From: Savagea sp.
Lineage (GTDB): Bacteria > Bacillota > Bacilli > Bacillales_A > Planococcaceae
Direction of reading: 5' to 3'
DNA: 23,380 bases
NCBI GenBank assembly: GCA_030146155.1
Contig: JASLCF010000188.1
Coordinates: 1-23,380 of the forward strand
The notes under the pieces were generated by a model. The model was given only the letters and a program-made list of their open reading frames with translations. It searched no databases and was not told where the DNA came from. The translations under genes were made by a program, and so were the position numbers. Positions 15,571 to 22,801 of this stretch are shown here, piece by piece. Numbering within the stretch: position 1 is the stretch's first letter; each line of letters opens with the position of its first letter.

Positions 15571-17698
15571 ACATGAATTTAAGTTGTATTTCCCCTTTAT
15601 TAAATTGGAGAGCTGCACTAAAAACACGGCCATCCTTTGAACGAAAGCCTTCTATTTTTTCAGTATGCCCCTTTTCACAGAGAGCACGAATATGAGTGGC
15701 TGTGAGTCGTTTGCCTAAAAAGAAGCCAGGGAAAGTTTGTTTGCAGCCTTCCTTGTAGGCACTACATCCATAAAATTTAGGGTGTTGAATAATTGTTCCT
15801 TTCTCACACCGCGGACATTTGGCGATTTTAGCGAATTTTTTCTTAGCGTAAGGGGCCTGTCCTTCAATCTGTTGAATGGAGAAATGTGTACGTTCAATTT
15901 TTTCAGTAGTTGTATCGAGCAAATGTTGGATGAACTTTTCCATACTTTTTAAAAATTGTTCTTTTTGACCTTCGCCTGTCCCTATTTTTCTCAGATATGT
16001 TTCCCATTTAGCAGTCATAGAAGGGCTAGATAATAATGTTCCTTCAATTGCTTCGCATAAGATACGACCTTTGTCAGTAAGGGAAACGATATTTTTTTGG
16101 ACGCGAATGTAGGCGTGTTTTTTGATGGTATCGATAATATTACTACGTGTAGCTTCTGTTCCGATCCCTTCAATCTCTTTTAATATTTCTGTCTCTGCTT
16201 CATCTTCAATTAATTGTCCACATGTTTTCATTAAGGTGATTAACTGTCCTTCGGTATAAGGTTTAGGAGGGGTTGTTTTCCCCTCATGAATGCGAATCGC
16301 CGCTTGTACAACATCTCCTTCCTCGACGACTGGAAGTAATTCTTTTTCTTTTTCCTTGGTGGGAAAACAAGCTTTCCACCCGATCTGTTTGACTGTATTT
16401 CCTGTCGTATAGAAAAGTAAATCACTCACATTTGTAGTGATTACAGTCTCTTCATACAGATGAGGGAGATGAAATATCGCTAATGTGGAGCGTACAATTT
16501 CTAAGTATAAAGTTCGTTCATCAGCTGGCAGTTTTTGAATACGAGCAGCTGTAGGCACTGTTTTTGTTGGAATAATCGCATAATGCTCTTGTACTTTCGT
16601 CGCATCAACATAGCGTTTCAGCGGCTGTGGTTCTTGAATGGGGAATGTAAGTTCACTTAATTGTTGAAACCCACTCACTTTGTCTTTAAGGTAGCTATAT
16701 TCATTAGGTGTAATATGCCTGCTATCTGTACGTGGATAAGTGATTAGTTTCTTTTCGTATAAAGCCTGTGCAAGTTTAAGGGTTTGTGTAGGACTCCACT
16801 TCCACTTTCGATTCGCTGTCGTTTGTAAGGTAGATAAGGAATGTAAAGGAGGAGGGAGTACTTTTTTGATTGATTTCTTCACTTGTTGAATAGTACCTTC
16901 CATCTTTGTACGCATCTGATGTTTGCGAAGAACTTGAATGATTTCTTCTTTAGTTGCTGTTTTTACTTTAGCTTTTCCTCGATAGGTTCCTTGATGGCAA
17001 TTGAAATCGCCCTCGACTTCAAAGAAAGGTTCACTGACAAAATTTTCAATCGCACGTGCTCGTTCATAAACGAGATAGACAGTGGGAGACTGAACCCGCC
17101 CAATCGGAAAGACCTGTTCGTATCCTTTAGCTTTTAAGAGAATTGTATACAAACGAGAAGCATTCATGCCGACGAGCCAATCACTGACTTGGCGTGTATA
17201 GGCTTCTGCATATAAAAGTAAGTCTTTTTCATTTGTATGTGTTTGTTGGAATCCTTTTCTGACTTCATCTACTTCGAGAGAATTAATCCAAAGTCTACGA
17301 ATTTTTTTATGCTGGACTCCCGTTTGGTTTAATATAGAATAAAAAATATTTGAGCCTTCTCGGTCAATATCACAGGCATTAATAATCAGATCTGCTTGCC
17401 GAAAAAGTTGTTGGACAGCTTTAAATTGTTGGAACTTTCCTTTAGCGACTTGAAATTCAAATGTTTCTGGGAAAATCGGTAAACTGGCTAGGTTCCAACG
17501 CGTCCATTTGGTGTCATAAGCTTTAGGGTCTTTTAATTCTACTAAATGTCCAATCCCCCATGTAATAGTGGCTCCATTTGGAAAGGTAGGGCAAGCAGCG
17601 AGAATAATATGGGTTTTATGTTTACTAGCCACAGTAAATGCATCCGCATAAGCTTTAGCTTGGGATGGTTTTTCTGCAAATATGACGATTTGCTTCAT
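15569..17698 (-). CDS. topB: DNA topoisomerase III (type IA)
   Basis: Single-strand-passing topoisomerase that decatenates and unlinks recombination or replication intermediates. The Toprim domain carries E9 (FAEKPSQAKA) and DIDREG at 110-115. The catalytic Tyr321 is in TYPRTDSRH. A four-cysteine zinc finger (C628, C631, C645, C652) sits near the C-terminus, followed by a small terminal domain. 709 residues, close to B. subtilis TopB. The frame extends upstream to 17725, but AAGGAG is 8 nt before the ATG at 17698 and the conserved start MKQIVIFAEKPSQAKA begins there. It is transcribed alone, convergent with the UbiB-like gene and divergent from the sortase gene. A chromosomal housekeeping TopB rather than a plasmid TraE type is inferred from context. 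Confidence 0.95.
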   Translation of the reverse strand: MKQIVIFAEKPSQAKAYADAFTVASKHKTHIILAACPTFPNGATITWGIGHLVELKDPKAYDTKWTRWNLASLPIFPETFEFQVAKGKFQQFKAVQQLFRQADLIINACDIDREGSNIFYSILNQTGVQHKKIRRLWINSLEVDEVRKGFQQTHTNEKDLLLYAEAYTRQVSDWLVGMNASRLYTILLKAKGYEQVFPIGRVQSPTVYLVYERARAIENFVSEPFFEVEGDFNCHQGTYRGKAKVKTATKEEIIQVLRKHQMRTKMEGTIQQVKKSIKKVLPPPLHSLSTLQTTANRKWKWSPTQTLKLAQALYEKKLITYPRTDSRHITPNEYSYLKDKVSGFQQLSELTFPIQEPQPLKRYVDATKVQEHYAIIPTKTVPTAARIQKLPADERTLYLEIVRSTLAIFHLPHLYEETVITTNVSDLLFYTTGNTVKQIGWKACFPTKEKEKELLPVVEEGDVVQAAIRIHEGKTTPPKPYTEGQLITLMKTCGQLIEDEAETEILKEIEGIGTEATRSNIIDTIKKHAYIRVQKNIVSLTDKGRILCEAIEGTLLSSPSMTAKWETYLRKIGTGEGQKEQFLKSMEKFIQHLLDTTTEKIERTHFSIQQIEGQAPYAKKKFAKIAKCPRCEKGTIIQHPKFYGCSAYKEGCKQTFPGFFLGKRLTATHIRALCEKGHTEKIEGFRSKDGRVFSAALQFNKGEIQLKFM

Positions 17699-17852
17699 TT
17701 TCTCGTCTCCTTTTTCTGATAACAATCGATAAACTCATCATAACATAATTGAAAAGAAAGGCTTTTATACGTATACAATAAGTCTTTTTCATAGAAAAAA
17801 AGATTATATCAAGTATAATAAAAATAAATTTCAAAATAGTGGAGTGAATGTA
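17699..17852. promoter_or_regulatory. Divergent topB/sortase intergenic region with overlapping -10-like boxes
   Basis: Very A+T-rich. TATAAT on the plus strand (17814-17819) points to the sortase gene, and TATAAT on the minus strand (plus 17803-17808) points to topB, but neither has a convincing -35 at 17 bp. A 10-bp palindrome TATACGTATA lies at 17766-17775. Promoter assignments here are tentative. Confidence 0.3.
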
Positions 17853-18449
17853 ATGACGAAGAGACGATGGATAGGCTTACTTGTCATCTGTATTGGTATA
17901 AGCCTGGTTGCATACCCATTCGTAATGGAGTGGCAACAAGGAAAAGAAGTGCGTGCAATGGAAGAGGCTTTAGAGCTGATTATGTCCGCAGATCCTGATG
18001 AAGAGGTGGATTTATCGACCATTGAAAACTTGCCTCTTTCCCAAGAAGAATTAAAAAATGTAATGGAATTAGAAATCCCTTACTTAGATTTAAAACAGAA
18101 AGTTTTGAATCAAACAACAGAGCATAATTTAAATTTGGCTTTAACTCAAATTAAAGAAGGCCAAGAACCAGGGAGAGGGAATTTCACTATTGCGGGGCAT
18201 CGTGGTTACCGAGACGGCCGACATTTTAGTAACTTGGCAGAAGTTCCTGTAGGAGAACAAGTCATTTTGCATGTCGGACCTACTTCTTATATCTATCAGA
18301 TTAAGAGTTCAGAAGTGATTGAAGCAACGGACGTTCATGTGTTGGACGATCAAGAGGGAATTGATGAGTTGACAATGATTACATGTACGATTACAGGGAA
18401 ACAAAGAGTGGCTGTGAAAGCAGATTTGATTGATACTATTCAGCAATAA
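17853..18449 (+). CDS. Sortase (LPXTG-type transpeptidase, class A/D-like)
   Basis: Membrane-anchored cysteine transpeptidase that joins surface proteins with an LPXTG-like motif to peptidoglycan. An N-terminal signal-anchor (residues 6-23) is followed by a roughly 80-residue linker and the sortase barrel. The catalytic His116 is in FTIAGHRG, Cys178 in MITCTITGK and Arg185 in KQRVAVKAD. 198 residues. The start is ATG 17853, 8 nt after GGAG at 17841-17844; the in-frame GTG 17844 lies in that site. There is no pilin, LPXTG substrate or other sortase-cluster gene beside it, so it may be the housekeeping enzyme or one with a distant substrate. I cannot separate class A from class D by eye. Confidence 0.92.
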   Translation: MTKRRWIGLLVICIGISLVAYPFVMEWQQGKEVRAMEEALELIMSADPDEEVDLSTIENLPLSQEELKNVMELEIPYLDLKQKVLNQTTEHNLNLALTQIKEGQEPGRGNFTIAGHRGYRDGRHFSNLAEVPVGEQVILHVGPTSYIYQIKSSEVIEATDVHVLDDQEGIDELTMITCTITGKQRVAVKADLIDTIQQ

Positions 18450-18532
18450 TAAGTTTAATAGTAACCAATAATGGGAATAGATAGAATAGTTAAGTGTATC
18501 AAAAAATATGATGAGAAGAAGGTTGAGAAGAG

Positions 18533-19432
18533 ATGAACTTTAAACAAGTAGTTGTAGCAGGTAGTGGCGTGTTAGGCAGTCAAATTGCATTTCAAACGGC
18601 GTACCATGGTTTTGACGTAGTTGTATATGATATCTCTGACGAAGCACTAGAAAAAGCAAAAGGACGCATTCAGGCTCTTTTGCCGCAGTATGAAACTGAT
18701 TTACAAGCAAAGTCATCCGATTTACAGGCAGCGCTTGAACGAATTTCTTACGCTGCGGATCTTGCTGAAGCGGTTCAGTCTGCAGATTTAGTCATCGAGG
18801 CAATTCCAGAAGTTCCTACAATTAAAACGGAGTTCTATCAACAGTTAGGCAATGTAGCACCTGAGCATACTGTGTTTGTTACTAACTCTTCAACATTTTT
18901 ACCAAGCGCATTTGCAGAAGCGACAGGACGTCCTGAACAATTCTTAGCGTTACATTTTGCGAATCATATTTGGAGAAATAATACAGCAGAAGTAATGGGC
19001 CATGCAAAGACAGATCCGAAAGCTTTTGATGCAATTGTAGGCTTTGCAAAAGCAATTGGTATGGTAGCCCTACCTTTACACAAAGAGCAACCAGGTTACA
19101 TTCTAAATTCATTACTCGTTCCTTTCCTTGATGCAGCAGAAATGTTATTACTGAATGAAGTAGCTGATCCTGAAACAATTGATAAAACATGGATGATTGG
19201 AACTGGGGCACCTTTAGGTCCATTCGCTATTCTTGACGTTGTAGGAATCACAACTGCTTACAACATTGTTGGAGCGAAAGCGCAAGCTACAGGCAAAGAA
19301 GAGTATAAAAAATTGGCTACCATGTTAAAGGAACAATACATTGACAAAGGAAAATTAGGTCGTGAAACAGGAGAAGGCTTTTACAAATATCCAAACCCAA
19401 GTTTCGCTCACCCTGATTTCTTAAAAGGATAA
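18533..19432 (+). CDS. 3-hydroxyacyl-CoA dehydrogenase family protein
   Basis: NAD-dependent dehydrogenase of the 3-hydroxyacyl/3-hydroxybutyryl-CoA type. The Rossmann motif VVVAGSGVLGSQIA is at residues 6-19. The 3HCDH N-domain runs to about 185, and the helical C-domain (GYILNSLLVPFLDAAEMLL...) runs to the end. The usual catalytic patch G-L-H-F-F-N-P is here ALHFANHIWRNNTAEVMGH, which keeps His and a downstream Glu but differs around them. The Ser segment is VTNSSTFLPS. 299 residues, slightly longer than FadB2/Hbd. No thiolase, crotonase or acyl-CoA dehydrogenase is adjacent, so the physiological substrate is open. The ribosome site is weak (GAGAAGAG just before the ATG). Confidence 0.87.
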   Translation: MNFKQVVVAGSGVLGSQIAFQTAYHGFDVVVYDISDEALEKAKGRIQALLPQYETDLQAKSSDLQAALERISYAADLAEAVQSADLVIEAIPEVPTIKTEFYQQLGNVAPEHTVFVTNSSTFLPSAFAEATGRPEQFLALHFANHIWRNNTAEVMGHAKTDPKAFDAIVGFAKAIGMVALPLHKEQPGYILNSLLVPFLDAAEMLLLNEVADPETIDKTWMIGTGAPLGPFAILDVVGITTAYNIVGAKAQATGKEEYKKLATMLKEQYIDKGKLGRETGEGFYKYPNPSFAHPDFLKG

Positions 19433-19438
19433 TTGCGA

Positions 19439-19467
19439 TTGTCAAAATTGTAAGAGTTTGCTATAGT
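19439..19467 (+). promoter_or_regulatory. Promoter of the proS T-box unit
   Basis: TTGTCA (19439-19444), 17 bp, TATAGT (19462-19467). Expected start about 19474, a few bases before the basal helix of the T-box. Confidence 0.75.
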
Positions 19468-19473
19468 AACACA

Positions 19474-19708
19474 TATACGAGTCCATGATGTGACCCAGTA
19501 GATGCATTATGTTTACAGAAAAAACGACAAGAGCTGAGAGTCGTTAACCGCTAATCCATCGAACACCTACCACGGAGACAAGTCGTTTGCTCACGTTATC
19601 GAGCATTCAGAGGGTTATTTTCAAGTGAGAAAATGACTAAATGAAGGTGGTACCACGTCAACAATGCATAGACGTCCTTACTTAAGTGAGGATGGCTATG
19701 CTTTTTTT
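19474..19708 (+). promoter_or_regulatory. T-box leader controlling proS (proline specifier)
   Basis: tRNA-sensing transcription attenuator. The T-box sequence AAGGTGGTACCACG is at 19644-19657. In the antiterminator, AAGG and CGTC pair with GACG and TCCTT (19671-19679), leaving TGGTACCA as the tRNA acceptor-binding bulge. The competing terminator hairpin spans 19666-19701 with seven Ts at 19702-19708. Stem I can be traced: ACGA/TCGT base (19477-19480, 19583-19586), GTC/GAC, a K-turn-like region, GTG/CAC, loop-E pair AGTA (19497-19500) and GAA (19561-19563), GATG/CATC, and a distal hairpin ACGAC..GTCGT with loop GCTGAGA. The proposed specifier is CCT (19566-19568) followed by A. A small helix TGCTC..GAGCA is at 19588-19605. 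Uncharged proline tRNA should permit readthrough into proS. Confidence 0.93.
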
Positions 19709-19729
19709 AATGAAGAGGAGGAAAAAAGA

Positions 19730-21166
19730 ATGTCAGAACAAAAAAATGATTTTACAAGTTGGTATATTCGTACGATTCAACAAGCAGATTTAATGGATTA
19801 TACGCCAGTACGTGGCTGTATCGCATTCAAGCCAGATGGTTATGAGATCTGGGAGCATATTCAAAGTGAAATGGACCGTCGTTTTAAAGAGACGGGCCAT
19901 CGTAATGCTTATTTTCCAATGTTAATTCCAGAAAGTTTTTTCCAAAAAGAAAAAGATCACATTGAAGGCTTTTCTCCAGAATTACCATGGGTAACAGAAG
20001 CGGCAGGAGAACAGTTAGAAGAAAGACTCGCACTACGTCCAACTTCAGAAACTATGATTGGTCATTTATATTCTGATTGGATTAAGAGTTACCGTGATTT
20101 GCCAGTGTTAATTAACCAATGGGCAAACGTTTTCCGCTGGGAAAAGAAAACATTACCGTTTATTCGTACTTCTGAATTTTTATGGCAAGAGGGGCATACT
20201 GCTCACGAAGACGAAGAGGAAGCGCGTAAAGAAACGATGCAAATGCTTCAAATTTATAAAGAGGTAGTGGAAGATTTATTGGCGATTCCAGTATACGATG
20301 GACAAAAGACGCCTTCAGAAAGATTTGCAGGAGCAGTCGATACATTCTCGATTGAAGCGATGATGAAAGATGGGAAAGCCGTTCAAGCCGGTACGTCTCA
20401 CTATTTAGGTACGAAATTTGCTGAAGCTTTTGATATTAAATATTTAAATAGAGAAAACAAGCATCAACATGTTCACACGACTTCATGGGGAACTTCAACA
20501 CGTTTAATTGGTTCAGTAATCATGGTCCATGGCGATGAACAAGGGTTGGTTTTACCACCTAAAATTGCGCCAACACAAGTCGTATTGATTCCAGTTGGCC
20601 CATGGAAAAAGAATCCTGCGATTATGGAGAAGTTGGACGAACTATTCTTTGCTTTAAAAGAAAAAGGAATCCGTGTACGTATCGATGATTCAAACCAATC
20701 GCCAGGTTACAAATTCAATGAGTGGGAATTAAAAGGAGTACCGGTTCGTTTGGAATTGGGACCAAGAGATTTAGAGAACGACTCAGCACTTATTAAAGCA
20801 CGTGATGAAGATGAGAAAGTAACAGTCTTATTAACAGATGCTGTAGCAACGATTGAAAAAGAATTAGAAGTTATGCAAATTCGTTTATTAGAAAAAGCAA
20901 AAGCGTTCCGTGCAGAACATTCTCATTTAAATGTAGATACCATGGAAGAATTAAAGGCACATATTGCATCGAAGCAAGAAGAAGGAGAAATCCCTGGTTG
21001 GATTCTTGCAGGTTGGTGTGGAGATGATGCGTGTGAAGAAAACGTACAAACAGAAACAAAATTCACAACAAGAAATATTCCATTTGACCCACCAGCAGAG
21101 AAAGAAGTATGTATCAATTGTGGTAAACCTTCTGAACATACAGTTTGGTTCGGTCGTGCATATTAA
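19730..21166 (+). CDS. proS: Prolyl-tRNA synthetase, archaeal/eukaryotic-type
   Basis: Class II synthetase charging tRNA-Pro. Motif 2 is the VFRWE segment, and motif 3 is around STRLIGSVIMVHGDEQGL. An anticodon-binding domain follows (VLIPVGPWKKN..), and the C-terminal module carries cysteines (WCGDDAC..CINC) and ends in Tyr (WFGRAY). It lacks the roughly 180-residue editing insertion of the usual bacterial ProRS and is 478 residues, so it is the archaeal/eukaryotic-like form also present in B. cereus. Start: ATG 19730, 8 nt after AGAGGAGG (19714-19721). The frame open back to 19664 covers the T-box terminator and is not translated. It is monocistronic, between its T-box and a terminator. Whether a second proS exists elsewhere cannot be seen. 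Confidence 0.95.
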   Translation: MSEQKNDFTSWYIRTIQQADLMDYTPVRGCIAFKPDGYEIWEHIQSEMDRRFKETGHRNAYFPMLIPESFFQKEKDHIEGFSPELPWVTEAAGEQLEERLALRPTSETMIGHLYSDWIKSYRDLPVLINQWANVFRWEKKTLPFIRTSEFLWQEGHTAHEDEEEARKETMQMLQIYKEVVEDLLAIPVYDGQKTPSERFAGAVDTFSIEAMMKDGKAVQAGTSHYLGTKFAEAFDIKYLNRENKHQHVHTTSWGTSTRLIGSVIMVHGDEQGLVLPPKIAPTQVVLIPVGPWKKNPAIMEKLDELFFALKEKGIRVRIDDSNQSPGYKFNEWELKGVPVRLELGPRDLENDSALIKARDEDEKVTVLLTDAVATIEKELEVMQIRLLEKAKAFRAEHSHLNVDTMEELKAHIASKQEEGEIPGWILAGWCGDDACEENVQTETKFTTRNIPFDPPAEKEVCINCGKPSEHTVWFGRAY

Positions 21167-21179
21167 TTAGTCGAATAGA

Positions 21180-21215
21180 AGAGTGGCTTATACTGCGGTA
21201 TAGTCATTCTTTTTT
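21180..21215 (+). terminator. Terminator of proS
   Basis: AGAGTGGCTTATAC pairs with GTATAGTCATTCT through a TGCG loop with one bulge, followed by T-run 21210-21215. It starts 13 nt after the proS stop. Confidence 0.75.
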
Positions 21216-21233
21216 ATTGCTGAGTTTTTGTAG

Positions 21234-21270
21234 TTGACAAATACTCAGCATGTAACTATTATGGTTACAT
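21234..21270 (+). promoter_or_regulatory. Promoter and operator of the Rrf2 regulator gene
   Basis: A consensus promoter: TTGACA (21234-21239), 17 bp, TATTAT (21257-21262). Over the -10 lies the perfect inverted repeat ATGTAAC-N7-GTTACAT (21250-21256 and 21264-21270). The same TGTAAC-N7-GTTACA layout recurs at 21727-21745 before the next gene. This is the expected arrangement for negative autoregulation by the encoded Rrf2 protein. Confidence 0.8.
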
Positions 21271-21284
21271 AGGTGGTGGACGAA

Positions 21285-21692
21285 ATGATAAGTACACGAT
21301 TTTCGGTAGCAATTCACATCATCTCATTGATTGCTTCGCATCCAAAAGAACAATTTTCATCCGACTGGATAGCAGGTAGTGTCAATACTAATCCTGTAGT
21401 CATCCGAAGAATTATTGGTTTATTGAAGAAGGCAGGTATTGTTCGAACAGCACAAGGAGTAGCCGGTGTTCAATTAGTAAAATGTCCATCGGAACTTTCA
21501 TTATTAGAAATTTATGATGCAGTTATTCATCAAGACGAACTTTTTGGAATTCATGAAAATACCAATCCAAATTGTCCGGTTGGCCGAAACATTCAACAAG
21601 CCTTGGATGGAACATTTGTAGAAGCGGAAGAAGCAATGAGAAAAGTGTTGGCTAGTCAAACAGTGAGCGATGTCATTGGGCATTTACATTAA
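21285..21692 (+). CDS. ywnA: Rrf2 family transcriptional regulator (YwnA-like)
   Basis: A winged-helix repressor of the Rrf2 family: helix-turn-helix at about residues 24-55 (SSDWIAGSVNTNPVVIRRIIGLLKKAG), wing 56-66, then a dimerisation helix with LSLLEIYDAV. 135 residues. Only two cysteines are present, C67 (VKCPSE) and C97 (NPNCPVG). The three-Cys iron-sulfur cluster set of IscR/NsrR is absent, so thiol-based sensing is more likely, an inference. The next gene is ywnB-like, as in the B. subtilis ywnA-ywnB pair. Start: ATG 21285, 8 nt after AGGTGG (21271-21276); the GTGs at 21273 and 21276 lie in that site. It probably represses itself and the downstream operon via TGTAAC-N7-GTTACA. Confidence 0.9.
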   Translation: MISTRFSVAIHIISLIASHPKEQFSSDWIAGSVNTNPVVIRRIIGLLKKAGIVRTAQGVAGVQLVKCPSELSLLEIYDAVIHQDELFGIHENTNPNCPVGRNIQQALDGTFVEAEEAMRKVLASQTVSDVIGHLH

Positions 21693-21725
21693 ATGTAACT
21701 TTGCTCAAGCTTTTTCACACCTAAC

Positions 21726-21746
21726 ATGTAACTGAATTGGTTACAG
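21726..21746 (+). promoter_or_regulatory. Second Rrf2 operator before the ywnB-like operon
   Basis: ATGTAAC (21726-21732), 7 bp, GTTACAG (21740-21746): the core TGTAAC-N7-GTTACA is identical in arm sequence and spacing to the operator at 21250-21270. It ends 20 bp before the preferred start codon. Promoter hexamers here are poor, though TTGCTC (21701-21706) and TAACAT (21722-21727) are candidates. Confidence 0.72.
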
Positions 21747-21765
21747 CGAAAGAGGAGAGATGAAG

Positions 21766-22413
21766 ATGAGAATAGCAGTAGTAGGAGCAACAGGAAGAGT
21801 TGGACGTTTAGCGATTGAGGAAGGAATGAAACGTGGGCATGTGATGACAGGAATCGTTCGTGATCGCAAGAAATGGCTTGGTCCTGCCATAGACTTGATT
21901 GAGGTAGACGCATTAGCACTTGAGAAAAAACAACTACAAGGGTTGGATTGGATTGTGAGTGCATTTGGAGCAGAGCCAGGAAAAGAAGAGCAGTTTGAAC
22001 AATTAATCACGCATTATATTGAGCTATTAGAGGGGACAGAACAATCGCTATTTGTCGTTGGAGGAGCAGGTAGTTTGAAGTTACCATCAGGTCAGATGTT
22101 AATGGAGACAGCTGATTTTCCAAAAGCTTTTCTTCCGACTGCGATGGGGCACGAAAAGGCACTTCGCCGATTAGAACAAGCTACACAAGTTAATTGGAGT
22201 TACTTCAGTCCAGGAGCTTTATTTGAACCGGGCCATCGAACAGGAAGATATCAATTAGGCACAGCTCATTACTTCGAAAATGAACAAGGTGAGAGTTATG
22301 CAAGTATGGAAGATTATGTGGTAGCGATGTTTGATGAAATGGAAGACCAAAAACGTATGCACCAACAAGTAAGTGTTGTCACGCCGAGTCAGGAGGTCTC
22401 TTCTCATGAATAA
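21766..22413 (+). CDS. ywnB: NAD(P)-binding Rossmann protein (YwnB-like)
   Basis: An atypical short-chain dehydrogenase/NAD(P)H-flavin-reductase-like fold of the NAD(P)-binding (NmrA-like) group. The N-terminal dinucleotide motif is MRIAVVGATGRVG, followed by LIEVDALAL at the adenosine pocket and FVVGGAGSLKL mid-protein. The C-terminus has YFSPGALFEPGHRTGRYQ. 215 residues, no membrane segment. ATG 21760 lies 2 nt from GAGGAG, so ATG 21766 is preferred. The last 8 nt overlap the start of the DoxX gene. Its function is unknown; its place with DoxX and nitroreductase genes under an Rrf2 operator suggests oxidative or electrophile defence. Confidence 0.88.
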   Translation: MRIAVVGATGRVGRLAIEEGMKRGHVMTGIVRDRKKWLGPAIDLIEVDALALEKKQLQGLDWIVSAFGAEPGKEEQFEQLITHYIELLEGTEQSLFVVGGAGSLKLPSGQMLMETADFPKAFLPTAMGHEKALRRLEQATQVNWSYFSPGALFEPGHRTGRYQLGTAHYFENEQGESYASMEDYVVAMFDEMEDQKRMHQQVSVVTPSQEVSSHE

Positions 22414-22801
22414 ATGGAGTGAGGTCATACTGAGAGTTGCTTTAGGTCTTGTATTTCTTTTACATGGCGTTGCGAAATTTTCAGGTGGGATAGAGGGGGT
22501 TGAAGAATTTTTCATTAGCCTCTCAATTCCTGGATTTTTAGCAATCATTGTTGCTACAATTGAAACGGTTGGTGGCATCCTGATGATTTTAGGTCTTATC
22601 CCTCGAATCGTTGCAGCGCTTTTCATGATTGTTTTAATAGGGGCTATGGCGACTGTTACATTCCCACTTGGATTTGTTGGTGGATTTGAATTAGAATTTA
22701 TCTTGTTTATTGTCTCTTTCAGTGTCTTTTTAAACAATGGGTGGAAACAATGGAATGCATGGCAACCAAACACAGTACACAATAACGGAGGAATTGAATA
22801 A
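22406..22801 (+). CDS. DoxX family membrane protein
   Basis: 131 residues with four predicted membrane helices (about 6-22, 45-64, 66-85, 93-112). The typical DoxX opening RVALGLVFLLHGVAKFSGG and the middle IETVGGILMILGLIPRIVAALFMIVLIGA are present. DoxX relatives such as CatD in B. subtilis belong to thiol/quinone stress operons; the biochemical role is unclear. Start: ATG 22406, 9 nt after AGGAGG (22391-22396), inside the end of the ywnB-like gene, so translation is coupled. The longer frame from 22373 is not supported. The nitroreductase gene follows with no gap. Confidence 0.9.
   Translation: MNKWSEVILRVALGLVFLLHGVAKFSGGIEGVEEFFISLSIPGFLAIIVATIETVGGILMILGLIPRIVAALFMIVLIGAMATVTFPLGFVGGFELEFILFIVSFSVFLNNGWKQWNAWQPNTVHNNGGIE

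Noticed and set aside
17766..17775. Palindrome TATACGTATA between topB and the sortase gene as an operator.
   Set aside because: It is short, in very A+T-rich sequence, unrepeated in the window, and no regulator is nearby.
19664..19729. N-terminal extension of ProRS by 22 residues.
   Set aside because: It would be encoded by the T-box antiterminator/terminator. AGAGGAGG marks ATG 19730 as the start.
22255..22782. 175-codon minus-strand frame across the DoxX gene.
   Set aside because: It is a shadow of the DoxX and ywnB-like genes, with low-complexity composition and no ribosome site or known motifs.
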